Below are positions 23,736-35,697 of a stretch of 64,000 bases of DNA, piece after piece. The DNA lies in contig VWZX01002714.1 of NCBI GenBank assembly GCA_013399015.1, positions 5,755-69,754 on the forward strand, given 5' to 3'. The first letter of the stretch is position 1. Each line of letters starts with the position of its first letter. The position numbers and the translations under genes are program-made. The stretch comes from Galbula dea (taxonomy: Eukaryota > Chordata > Aves > Piciformes > Galbulidae). A model generated the notes under the pieces. The model did not search any database, was not told where the DNA came from, and was given only the letters and a program-made list of their open reading frames with translations.

Positions 23736-24874
23736 TAGAGTGGGATAATGACTTCTGTATCTATTTCTGAAATAAGAGGAAGAAGAGAATTAAAAAGTTA
23801 ATCTGTGTCCGGTCACGTGCAATTCGTTCAAGGTTATATTGGGCTCTGTGTAAGATGAGCTACCCTTAATGTTCAATGGAAATGCAGCCCTGTTTGTGGG
23901 ACCTTACAGCAGGTAATCAAGCTATGGGACTTCCCTGTAAACCAGACACCTGCAACCTATCATTATGGAAACATATTTCTTTCTTTCTAATTGCTTTCCA
24001 TGGCACCTTCACTTTTTCAAACAAGTGAAAACTCTGTAGATGCTCATGCAAGCAATATTCTGCCTCTTTCTGGCCTTTAGATTTTCCACAGAATAATGAA
24101 AAGGCCAGATTTATTTTAGTATACTTGCTTAAATGTGCAAATCACACCTGCAATAATCTGATGTTGTGCCGGGAAGGCGAGGGGAAAAATTCCCCAAAGA
24201 TCTATCTTGCCTTTCTTCCAGGGGAATCAATATGCTCCCAGTAAAGAACCACCTACTGAAGGGGTTTCATATAAAATCAATCTCAAACATATGAATTATA
24301 TCATTGATTTTTTTTCGTAGCTAATGGTACTTGCCATTGACATCCTATTTAGCTTCATTTAAACTTTTCATTTTTTACCATTGTTTCTCATATGTGTTGT
24401 ACATGAGGGTGATAGGACAAAGCTGGAACCTCTGTGACCAGTTTCTGCTCATAACAGCAAAGCAATGAGCCTCCTCTCTGCCAGTGCCTCCTGCTGATAC
24501 TCCCTTGTACTGGCAGGACTTTCAAGCCTCCAGCCCCAGGAATCCATCAGCTTTCGTTATCACTGAATCATCCGTTCAGAGAATCAGAGAAGAGTATTTC
24601 AGGTATTTTTTCCTTGCTAATGACCTGAGAGACTGTATCTCAGATATCAAAGAGATTAGGCAGTGAATTTAGAGAAACTAGATCTGTAATCCTGGTTCCA
24701 GGCATTATCCTGCTCCACCCTCAGGAATACAGCAGCTGAGACTGCAGCATGCCAAGGATGATGAACACCTGCAGAAATGGAAACTAACAGCTAAAGATGA
24801 AGCTGTGCATCTGGAGAGACCTTCCCCACTAAGAGTTCTTTTTTAAACAGCAGGATCAAATTTATCTTAATTTA
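23736..24874. other. Gene-free stretch
   Basis: A 60-codon ORF at 24484-24666 has no family resemblance, and no splice context was convincing. Otherwise nothing seen. Confidence 0.45.
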
Positions 24875-25432
24875 TTCTCCCACTCTACTCTGTGCTGGTG
24901 AGGCCCTACCTGTAGTACTGTGTCTAGTTCTGGGCTCCCCGGTACAAGAAGGACAGGGAACTACTGGAGAGAGTCCAGCACAGGGCCACCAAGATGATTA
25001 AGGGAGTTGGAGGGTCTACCCTATGAGAACAGGCTGAGAGAGCTGGGTCTCTTTAGCCTGGAAAAGAGGAAACTGAAGGGGGACCTCATCAATGTCTATA
25101 AATATGTTAAGGGCTAATGTCAGGAAGAAGGAGCCAGGCTCTTCTCAATGTCATCCAATGTTAGGACAACGGGCAAAGGGAGCAAGTTAGAGCATAGGAG
25201 GTTTAGTGTTAATATGAAGAACTTTTTCACAGTAAGAGTGATGGAACACTGAAACAGGCTGCCCAGGGTGGGTGTAGAGTCTCCTACTCTGGCGACATTC
25301 AAGGCCCACCTGGACTCGTTCCTGTATGACCTTATCTAAGGTGTCCTGCTTTGGCTGGGGGTTTGGACTTGATGAACTTTCTAGGTCCTTTCCAACCCCC
25401 AACATTCGATGATTTTATGATTCTGTGATTTC
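24875..25432 (+). mobile_element. CR1 LINE 3' end
   Basis: It starts in the distal RT region (CTCTGTGCTGGTGAGGCC, ERVQHRATKMIK-like), continues through the 3' UTR with GATGAACTTTCTAGGTCCTT, and ends GATTTTATGATTCTGTGATT. It is disrupted by stops and is a dead 5'-truncated copy. Confidence 0.85.
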
Positions 25433-25848
25433 TTGAACAGTATGGCAGCCAGGCTTTTGTATAGTTTTAGCAGTCCAGGGATACTGGTATTTGTCTTACA
25501 GATGCTGGTGAAGGCCTCTTTCTACATCTCAAGATTGCCTAACAAGAGAGATCCTGCCTTCCAGATATCAAAAGCTGAGTAATCTTTAAATCCTGAAAGC
25601 AAGCATCTCTAGATTCCTGCACCCAAAGGCTAAATTCATTAAATGGCAATACTATATACCACATGAAGTAAAGCATACATTTCATTTCTTGCAGGATTTG
25701 TGCCTTCTTAATGTTGTTTTTCTGCTGCCAAGAGACTTGAGTTATGGTCAAATTGCAGGACAGATACTAGAAAGTCCTCTCAAAGTTTAGTGAGCATTGG
25801 GTTATGTGACAGACACTTTTGCCTAAGCACCTCAGTCTGACTGGCATT

Positions 25849-25853
25849 GTCAC
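25849..25853. repeat. TSD GTCAC, left
   Basis: GTCAC, identical to 26650-26654, framing the fold-back LTR. Confidence 0.8.
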
Positions 25854-26649
25854 TATCGTGGTTTGGGTTAGAATGTCCTGGTTTGGGTTAGAACAGAACT
25901 AATTCTGTTCAGTGATTTTATTTTCTAAAAAGTATTCCATCCCATGTACATCATATTCAGTATCAGTTTCCCCCCACACCTTGCCAGAGCTACCTGAACT
26001 TCCCCTTTAAAATCTGAAATTCCTGAATCCCAAGCTCAGGCATCTCGGGAAGGACCCTGCCCCGAGGGGGAAATGGAAAACAGAGGTTTGTGGGACCCTG
26101 GGTGGGGGTCTGGGATGGAGTCTGTACTTGGAGGTAGCTGAACAGTGTGGAGCTGCTACCAGGAGCTACTGTGGTGATGTAGTTATCATAGAGAGGGGGA
26201 GTTGGGTTCGGTATTTGGGTCCTGTATATATTTATATATGTTTCATTTAACATTGTTATTATTATTAAAGTAGTTTTAGTTTTACTTTCCAATCCAGAAG
26301 CCTCTCTGCCCTTATTGTTCTCTATCTCTTCCGGTTGGGAGGGGGAAAGGGGGTAATAAGGAACCTTTGCCTGGGGTTGGTGGTGGTGCCCAGCCCCCCA
26401 CCCAGGGTCCGAAACCCCTCCGATTTCTGTTTCCCCCTGGGGGCAGGGTGCTTCCCGAGATGCCTGAGCTTAAGATTCAGGAATTTCAGATTTTAAAGGG
26501 GAAGTTCAGGTAGCTCTGGCAAGGTGTGGGGGGGAACTGATACTGAATATGATGTACATGGGATGGAATACTTTTTAGAAAATAAAATCACTGAACAGAA
26601 TTAATTCTGTTCTAACCCAAACCAGGACATTCTAACCCAAACCACGACA
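25854..26649. mobile_element. Fold-back ERVL-class LTR with about 260-bp inverted arms
   Basis: A forward long-variant LTR (from TATCGTGGTTTGGGTTAGAA, then TGTCCTGGTTTGGGTTAGAA) runs to about 26387. There its last roughly 16 bp are replaced by an inverted copy of its own 5' half (26388-26649), which ends TTCTAACCCAAACCACGACA. The arms 25854-26115 and 26388-26649 pair with only scattered mismatches and the loop is about 270 bp. Both outer edges carry the same 20-bp duplicated terminus. Exact GTCAC repeats flank the whole unit, so the palindrome behaves as one integrated element and not as two neighbouring LTRs. No ORF. Confidence 0.85.
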
Positions 26650-26654
26650 GTCAC

Positions 26655-28850
26655 TTAGCCTGTGAGATAACTCAAATATGCCTTCCTCATTTAAAATGCA
26701 TATCAGTGCATTATTGAGATAATAAATGTCATAAGTGTCAGCCAAAGGCATTAAACTCTTCCCTTCACTTGCTGGAATTTCAATAACATTGGAAGAAATC
26801 TTTGCTAGGAAAAGCCATGCCGATTTATGTCTTGATTAAGTAGTCTTAAAATACACTGAACAAGTCCTCTAAGAAATCAATAAAACCAGAGAAATGAAAA
26901 TAATCACAGTTCATACTACAGTATTGGAAAATAAAATTATTAGTTTAAGAATATTCCCCAAGTCCACCTGTATCAAAAAGAAATGGTATGTTTGTCTTGC
27001 AAGAGAAGACCAAAATTAACTTAACAAATCATGCTATGACTTAAGCAAGGACTAGAGAAACATTTGCTAGAACCATGTCAACATATTCTGAGGTGTATTA
27101 GTTTGGGTTTCTTTTTCTGAAAAAGAAAGAGTCAGAAAGAAAGAGTCAGAAAGTTTCTTTAAAAATAACCAAAGAAATGAAAGCAAATATAAAAATCAAA
27201 CCTGACATTGGTTTCAACTCCAAATAAAACTGATCTTGTATTTCACAGAACATGGAGAAAGTAATACTAGAAACTGCATTGAAAGATCCAGCTTCCAGAG
27301 GGAAGGGGAATAATGTGAGCAGATTACACAGCCAGTCACAGCACTTCATGATGCAGAAATTGTATTGCAGCAATATGTCATGCAGAAGCATGTTTTTTGC
27401 TATAATCAGCTATTGAACTTTCCTGAGGGTCTTTCACTACACCCTGTGTGTTTCTGTAATTTTGCTTTATGTCCTTGACTCACATCTCTAACCATTTTAA
27501 TTAACAGCAACAAGAAGATGTGGTTTATACACAGGCAACATCCAGTCATCATACTTCCAAACCAATCAGTAGCTTAACTATCAAAATACCTCTGATTACA
27601 GCTGGTTATTAACCATCATTTTTTTTCACACCCCTTTGTTTCACCATGTTACAAAGCATCAATAGTTTATTGCTGTGACACCTTTGCCTTCCCAATATTG
27701 TGGATGACTGCAAGGACAGTGGGATTTCTTCCGGAGGGCTACTGGACTAACCATCTGCTGCTAAGTTCAGAAGGGACTAAAAATCAGCTTCCTTCATGGG
27801 AATCAAACTTAGGAAGTCAGATGCCACTACTCAGAACCCGACTGTTCAGAGGACAGTGTGTCACCTGTCAGCAGATGGGAATGCATGAGAAGTGAGGTAT
27901 TTTAAAGATATTATCAGAGACAGAGAAAGGTCACAGTACCTCACAGGAAGATCTGATATGACCCAAGACAAAACTTAACCCTAAATTAAGAAGCTGCTTT
28001 CTATCATAAAGAATTTACATCTTCCCTAAAGCATGATGATAATATTCTCTGCTGGAAATATGACTCTGTATTAGAAAATGTCTCCATTTATATGAACCAG
28101 AATTTCTGTCCAGAAGTTAACAAAGTGGATATGAATCCAACCTAAGGAAGAATTTGACCTATTCTCAAGCAGAATATTCTGTCTTTTCCCATGCTGTGAT
28201 TAGCTCAGCCCTAATTAAGTTTAACAAAGGTATTTTAGCCAATTCCTCAGGGAAAACAACACCCAGGAAAGAGGAAGAGAAAATGGCTTCAGATCACAGA
28301 AGTTGCTTTTGGCTAGATTAATATAGAATCCCAGAGGTAGAAGGTATTCTTGGACAACTTTCTTCAGGAGTATGACTAGCCCCAGGGAAAGCATCCAAAG
28401 GGAAAGAGCAGAGCAACATCAGGGTGACACAGGCAGTCCCTGGAAGAAAAAGAAATTAGATTCTATGTCTTAGAGCAGGAACACACAGGATGATACTAAG
28501 AGAGAGAGAAAAATCTTCCCATCCTGCTCACTTCTAACTTGCTATAAGCACATTCTGTTCATCCCTAAATGAGCACAGTTAAGTGTATGATGCAGAGCTC
28601 CCCAAGAGGAGGGGAAAAGACAGGTTTATCCCCAGCCACATAACATACATGTCATATACTACTTGCAGCAAAATCCTATGCTGAAAGTGCTGGCAGAAAG
28701 TAACTTCTTCCAACATACAGTCCTCTGAAAAGACTTAAGAGGAACCAATTTTCTTCCCTAAGTAGCAAAGCGAGGGAGGGAGGTCCTTCAGAGAGTGACC
28801 CAGTGAGACCTCTGCCCTCAAGTATTGAGGCTTCTCCTGAATCCCAGTTC
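26655..28850. other. Gene-free stretch
   Basis: AT-rich, with a minor tandem of GAAAGAGTCA units near 27125-27150. A degraded CR1-like motif near 28325-28375 is too diverged to call. Confidence 0.45.
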
Positions 28851-29385
28851 ACAGAATCACAGGATCACAGAATGTTAGGAGTTTGAAGAGACCTCAGAAG
28901 ATCATCTAGTGGAACCCCCCTTCTACAGCAGGATTCCCTAGAACAAGTCACACAGAAGCGCATCCAGACGGGTTTTGAATATCTCCAGAGAAGGAGACTC
29001 CACTACCTCTCTGGGCAGTCTCTTCCAGTGCTCAGTCACCCACACTGAGAAAAAATTTTCCTTGTATTCACACAGAACCTCCTATGCTTCAGCTTACAAC
29101 CATTGCCTTTTGTCTTGTTACTGGGCCTCACTGAGAAGAGCCTGACCCCATCCTCTTGACACCTACCCTTCACATACTTAAAACATAGATGAGGTCACCC
29201 CTTAGCCTCCTCTTCTCCAAGCTCAAGAGACCCAGCTCCCTCAGCCTTTCCTTGCAAGATGTTCCACCCCCTTCATCATCGTTGTGGCTCTGTGCCAGAC
29301 TCTTTCCAGCAGTTCTCTATCCTTCAACTGAGGGGCCCACAACTAGACACAATATTCTAGATGCAGCCTCACCAGGGTAGAGTAA
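28851..29385 (-). mobile_element. CR1 LINE 3' end
   Basis: The tail reads CACAGAATCACAGGATCACA at the left edge, followed by the conserved CTAGTGGAACCCC-type block, the ACTGGAAGAGACTGCCCAGA block on the minus strand, and distal ORF2 remnants to 29385, where CCTGGTGAGGCTGCATC appears on the minus strand. It is 5'-truncated and non-coding. Confidence 0.85.
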
Positions 29386-32300
29386 ATGGGGAGAAGAACC
29401 TCTCTTGACCTACAGGACTGTAGTTTATAGTCCCTTAATATGATACAAAGACTCCTCAAATGTTATCTGCCTCTGTTAGATGATTTGCTAAGCAAAGACA
29501 AGTAAGGAAGATTGGGGGTATTTGACTGGGGCAAAAACAAAGGGCTGCATTCTGACTACTCTCTGCAGATAGATTTGAAACACTTCCAAAGAAAGTTAAA
29601 AAATAAAAAGTTCGTTTAGAACTAGAATAATTTAACTTTTGATGTATAAACTTCAACGATCAGAGCTAAGATACTTCTCTAAAAAGCAAGATCATGTGTT
29701 GGCAACTGGACTCTTATTTCTTCCAGTTGGCTCTGAATGCACAATGAAATCTGAGTTAACATGATTTTTCTCTACCAGTTTGTTTATAGGCCAAGCAGCT
29801 CTGCATTTGATAAGAGAGGTGTGATTTCTATAATTCAAAATCAGGAGAATGTGTCTTTTCTCTCAGACGTAGCAAAACTGTATTTCTGGCAAGGGGTGAA
29901 TTGAAAGTGCACTTCGTTGAAATGCTGGAAGAGCGGGCTACAAAGACAAAGTTTTTCCTGAAAATTCTGATTTAAAGCAGCCGTGAAAGATTCAGTTTTT
30001 CCATTCTTTAAGCCTCTGAGTTTCAGTCTTTACTGCTTTGCTCAATTGCCTTGCCTGCAAATGCTTGCTTTTCTTCTGTAGACAACACCCTCAGTTTGAA
30101 AGCTCAAAGATCTGACATTTTCTATTGAAGAAAAAGCTTGTCTGTAGTTAATTCAAATTTCTTGTCCCACAGTAAGAAGTTAAAGCCTCTGAAAACTAGG
30201 ATTTTACTCCTTTCTTGTTCACTTTGCTTTTGCTCAGCTACTGATACAGCTGTAAGGAATTCTATGGAACAAATCCTTTGACAGACACAGCTGGAGTAAA
30301 CCATGATGAAGAAGTATCTGCTCAGGAGTTCGCCCTCTAACTCACAGAAACAGTCCTTGCATTTCTGCCTCTGGTGCATAGGAACCCAATAAAATGCCCA
30401 TGTTTAACTTGCTTTCCCGGTCAATTTAAGTCACTTGTTTCAGTTGTTAGGAATGTACAATTTTGAGTGTCATCTTCAAAGGAAAAACCTGAGTGAGGAA
30501 AGTCAATCTGTTTGGGCTCAGATGTTAATTTGTGACTAGAAGCAAGTGCTCTAGAAATAAACTTCACTGTCTACCTAGTTCCTGCAGTTACAAAATAGTG
30601 GTATTTACGTGACACGAGGACAGTACTGTGCACTGTGAGAGTATTGAATATCCTCTGTTGCCAGAAGTTTTCAGCATAAGCTATCAATACTGATCTATAG
30701 TGGGCATCAGCCATGGGAAGGAGAGAGTGGTACCTCTAGGATCTATAGGCTGTTGAAGAAAACAAAATCAATTTGTGAAAAAATCCTCTCAAATCCATGG
30801 TGATTGTTACTGGTTTTCTCATATTAGAACAGATTCCTATAGACATGTTGACTGCCAGTGAAATGGAAATAAATCCCTACCTCTCCTGCCACCCCCACAA
30901 TTGTTTACCTAAAAATAGGACTTGAGGAGATTGGTTTGCAATTCATCAGCCTTATTTCTCATTTCACCAAAAGAAAGAAAAAGCCCCAAAGACAACTACA
31001 GAGACAGCTTGTCTGCTACTATCATTTTCATCCTATTTTCTTATTTTTCTACCTCTTACCCGCTTGTGAAGGTCCCACAAACTCAGGCAGGGAAACTTAG
31101 TTCCTCCTCCTCCACAAAAGATGATGTGCAACTGAGGATATAGTGTGGGTTCCAATAAAAAACTTCAAATGTGACAGCATGAAAGTCTCATGCACATGAA
31201 GTAATGTAAGACTTGAAAAATCCTACTAAAATCCTCAGGTTGACTGGATGTCTCTTTTGATCTCAGTAGCCTTCATCCCAAACTTGCACGTAGTGCTGCT
31301 CCTATTGATCAGACCAGATGTTTTGGAAACAAAACACTGAAAACCAGAGTCAGTTCCCTTCATCTTTGGTAAACGTCCATCATTTGGAACTTTAGAGTAC
31401 TGTTGTCCTATATGTGCAGCCGTGCAGAAGCTCTGCAGTATCATTTTCTTAAGTGCTCCTCTTTGAAAAACCCCAAACAGGGACTTTTGCAGAATGAAAG
31501 TGAAAACCTGTGATAGGAAGTATCATGAGTTCTAATTGTTCTAAACAAAAAATGCTTGGGAAATTCTCTGAAATGCCTCTAATGGCTGACACATTTCACT
31601 GTCTGATATCTGCATGCAATCAAAGTGTCCGGACATTTCAGTCTCTAGCTCAAATTATATTTTAAAGAGAGAATGAACTGCATTTCAACACAGGCAAACT
31701 TCCCTGGGGGTCAAGTAGAAGGCTGTGATTAGTATGTTAATCACATAGCGTTATTTTTTGTTAGCGGTCTCTGAAGTAAAACAGGATAAAAGGGATTGTA
31801 CCTGTGTGTAACCTGGTCTGATTCATTCCAGCTCTGAACTGAAATCCCATTGGGGAATTACAGGAGTACTGGTTTTCTACGCATTCTTTCATAACCTCTT
31901 GATCCCAATGCAAGTTCTTATCCAGAGTCATACATCTCAGGCTCCAGAGAAGTCCTTTCATCCTCTTCCAGCGTCAGTCTCTTTGAAATGACTGCTCTGA
32001 AAATACTAATCTCTATATTAGAGGGAAATTCAAAAAGTGCCAAAGAGAAATCCAGAACAGTATTTCTGCAAGTTATCCTAAGCAAGAACTGCAGCTTTTG
32101 TTTACTGCTTCAGCCCTCAATATTAAGTGCTTGAATTTTGGAGGTCTTGAAGACATATCACTGGCAAATCTCTCTCTGCCTACATGGCTGACACACTGAG
32201 GGTGTCCAACAGAAGGGCTGCTGGTCTGGCCCAGTCTGTAGAGAAATGTTTTACTAGCCTCTGCTCTCTGATTAAATGAACTAATCCATCTCAGTGGCAT

Positions 32301-32411
32301 TAGGTATGGCTTTATCACCACTGCGGGCTTCAAATGTTAGATAAATCAGTCCTGAAGACAGCAGATTTCAGTGTGAAGTGGAACCGACTTCTCTGCCACT
32401 AATATAATTTT
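29386..32411. other. Gene-free stretch
   Basis: About 3 kb of apparently single-copy sequence with no supported gene. Confidence 0.5.
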
Positions 32412-32416
32412 ACCTG

Positions 32417-33098
32417 TGTCGTGGTTAGAGGCTTTGCTGACCCCAACCCACGGCAGAAAATCCTTATTACCCCTCTTGCCCCCAACCGGAAGAGATAGAG
32501 GACAATAAGGGCAGAGAGGCTTCTGGATTGGAAAGTGAAAACTAGAACTACTTTAATAATAGTAACAATGTTAAATGAAACATATATAAATATATACAGG
32601 ACCCAAATACCGAACCCAACTCCCCCTCTCTATGATAATTACGTCACCACCGAAAATTACAAACTTTCCGTGATGTAAAGGTCCCGGTCGCTGTGTCAGT
32701 TTCACGTGTGCAGCTCCCCGCTCTCCCAACACGTGTGTAGCTCCCCAACACGAGTCCAAACAGCTTCACCTGTTCACCAGCTAGCCCCCAGCACCAAACT
32801 AAATCCAAGTCCCAGCATACTCAAAAACCTAGCCCCCCACCCAGGGTCCCAAAAACCTTCGTTTTCCGCTTCCCCCTGGGGGGCAGGGTCCTTACTTAAA
32901 ATTCAGGAATTTCAGGTTTCTTAAAGGGGCAGTTCAGTTCCGCAGGCAGCTACAGCAGGGGCAATTCAGTTTAGCAGGCAGCTATGGCAAGGTGTGGGGG
33001 GAAAGCTGATACTGAATATGATGTATATGGGATGGAATATGTTTTAGAAAATAAAGTCACTGAACAAAATTAATTCTGTTCTAACCCAAACCAGGACA
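32417..33098 (-). mobile_element. Solo ERVL-class LTR, TSD ACCTG
   Basis: On the minus strand it starts TGTCCTGGTTTGGGTTAGAA and ends CTCTAACCACGACA. ACCTG at 32412-32416 and 33099-33103 is an exact 5-bp TSD. This 682-bp long-variant copy contains the CTTCCGGTTGGGG and CCAATCCAGAAGCC blocks. It also shows a short internal repeat in which GCAGGCAGCTA and neighbouring bases recur at about 32942 and 32973. No internal viral genes. Confidence 0.88.
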
Positions 33099-33103
33099 AC
33101 CTG

Positions 33104-35190
33104 TAGAAATATTTTCATGGAAGAAAGATCTAAGCCAAGGAGATCTGGCTACCTGGGCCTTATCTCCTCTTAGGCAGGACAGCACACTTTCTGCATACTC
33201 TGTTTTGTTACTCAGCTAAGCTCCACAATTCCTAAACACTCTGAAAAACTTTCTGATGACATCTGTGTATTGCTGCATTTACACTTAGAAACATTCTGAT
33301 GCAACAAAAACCAGCAGTCAGAGCAAGGAATAAATAAAATAGTAATTTGTAATAACTAAAGGAATGGAACTTCTTTTAGCCCCTTTCTTCAACAGAGAAG
33401 AGTCTTACCTGCTCTTAGGTGACTCTTTGCTGCAGCTTATGCAAGTCATTTCACCTTCTCTCTTAAGACTGATAAAGTCATTCTTGCCTCAGAATTATCA
33501 TCCAATTCCAGTCTTTTTTGAGACTTCCAGTCTGGGAAGCATCATGAACTGACATTCCAGCACTGAGTAGTCAACCTCTGCATCATGTAGATGAGTATCA
33601 TGCTGCTGGCATATACAGACCCCACCTGTCATGATAAAAAACCGTATTTCTCCGCCTTACTGTACATCCTGCATGTCTGTATTGAGCCTCACCTTGCTGG
33701 GAATTAAAAACAGGAAAAGGTTCAGAAAAATGCAACTACAAAATTTATTTTTCTTTTTTCCATAAGAAATTTCAGACCATCCTTTCAATGTGCTTCAGTG
33801 ATAAAATTCTGTATACCAGAGAGGAACCATTCACAAATTCAAGTTAAACACTAACAGTGAAAGGTTATCTACTGCTTCTCCAAGCTGGAATGAAAAGAGA
33901 TCATGACCAAGAACCAGTTTACTGTGTTCACCCTTAAAATACTAGTTTCTGCCTCTCCTTTTTAATCAGCTCAACCTTGAAAATAGAGAGGTTAAATTAT
34001 GGACAAGACTTGCTGTTTGTTCCCTTCCACATCTGAGACACTTTACAGCAAAAAAAGCACATGATTACAAGATGCCTGCCAGATGGGTACTACATTCACA
34101 GTACACTAAGCTGTTGAAAAAGTATGGTAATGCTAACTCAAAAATGCCATTGCATTTGAGATTGGGTCATTTGATGTCTCTGGTGTCTCACTTGTAGTAA
34201 TGTAATGAAGTGACATTTAACAGGGCACAAAATACCTTTAGTCTGCTACATGTGAAAATCTCACCAGAACAAAACCCAGTAATGATCCAAAAGGGAGTAG
34301 TTTATCTCAGCCTTCAACACAACTGAAATAAACATAACTGCATTTAGTGACTGGTACACAAAATCCATTCTTTCAATATTGTCGATATTCAATTCTCTCA
34401 ATTGGCTCATTGTTCTCATTATGAGTTACTAATTCCTAATGCTCAGAAAACCAAAATGCAATCTTAGAGATAAGTTTGTTTCTAAAGAGTTACTTTGGTT
34501 AGTTCTACTGTCAGTCATGATGCCAGTCAGTTCTCAGGTCTCCATTATGCTAGAAAGTATCCTTAACCAGTACATTTTCTGTTTATTTGACATTGCCATA
34601 GGTGTACTCGTGTCTGTAGAGCAGAGGTAGGTTTTCAATCCCATCTATCCATGTTCTCTCAATACACACACAGGAGAGACCACAGAGTATCTCGTGAAGT
34701 GTACTGTTCCTGTTCAGCCAATCCTATAGGACAGCAGCTTCTCCTAATGGCTTCAACGTGGGTCCATTCAAGGGAAGAATGGAATTTATTCTTCCTCCTG
34801 TCTGGTTTTCCAAGCCATTTCTGAAATTATTTCCTTAGCCACATCTGGTACACAGACCTGTAGGGAACCAGAGATATTTTCTCCACACTGCTGTACTCTG
34901 TTAGGCTCTTCAGTCACAGTTAGTGTCTCACCACTCTTCCCAAGATCGTTGTTGACAATGTGTAAGAATATATTGATGGTGCACTCTGAACAAACTTCTG
35001 CAACACAGGTTGCTGGCATGGCATCGCTTCAGGGTCTCCTGCTCACCTGTCACCATAAATCACCTACTGCACAGCTAATTCTCTCAGGTAACTCTAAATA
35101 ACTTTCTTCCATAGTGACCTGTTTGTTTAGGCAAACCCAGAGAGGTTTCAGGCCAAATGTACACGTTAGGGTTGCATACAGTGGGCCCAG
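33104..35190. other. Gene-free stretch
   Basis: A 77-codon minus-strand ORF (34786-35019) is protein-like in composition but I cannot place it in a family. No other signal. Confidence 0.4.
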
Positions 35191-35196
35191 GTGCCA

Positions 35197-35691
35197 TGTG
35201 GTATGTCATTGCAGGCTGCAAAGGCCAGGCTCCTACAGGAGAGAAACTAGACAAAGCAAAAGTCAGTTTCTCACAAGAAAGAAGTTAGATAGCCTGAGAG
35301 AGAAAGTGTGAGTCAGCTAGCAGGAGTCTTGCAGCTGCACACAGAGGCCTTGACACCCTACACAGTCTTAACATGCTATTATCTCCACACCACACAGCAT
35401 AGTCTTACCACATTCACATTTCTTTGAAGTGCACTGTTTTTATTACATTTATGGTAGTTGTTTCTATCCATTAAATGTTAGTTCTTAGTTGGTCAGTATC
35501 CTTTGTATACGTAAGAGTCACTTGCTAATTTGTCAGTATACTTTGTGTATGAAGGTGTTACTTAGTAACTCGTTCTGTATGAAGGTAATTGTTCATTATC
35601 CTTTCTGTAAAAGCATAATTTCTACCTTATGGAATAATAAAACAATTCTGATTGCCGTCAGCAACCAGGGTCCGTGCCTCCATATGACACA
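35197..35691 (+). mobile_element. Probable ERVK-like solo LTR
   Basis: TGTGGTATGTC...ATGACACA, 495 bp, with AATAAA at 35636-35641 followed by a U5-sized remainder. Flanks GTGCCA (35191-35196) and ATGCCA (35692-35697) agree at 5 of 6 positions, as expected for a 6-bp class II TSD. The U3 contains about three imperfect repeats of roughly 42 bp built on GTCAGTATCCTTTGTATA-like units (about 35490-35615). No internal sequence. The assignment rests on architecture only. Confidence 0.6.
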
Positions 35692-35697
35692 ATGCCA

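Noticed and set aside
24484..24666. 60-codon ORF as an exon
   Set aside because: No homology, no splice context, and length close to chance.
34786..35019. 77-codon minus-strand ORF resembling a protein exon
   Set aside because: Composition is protein-like but I recognise no family, and no convincing splice sites bound it.
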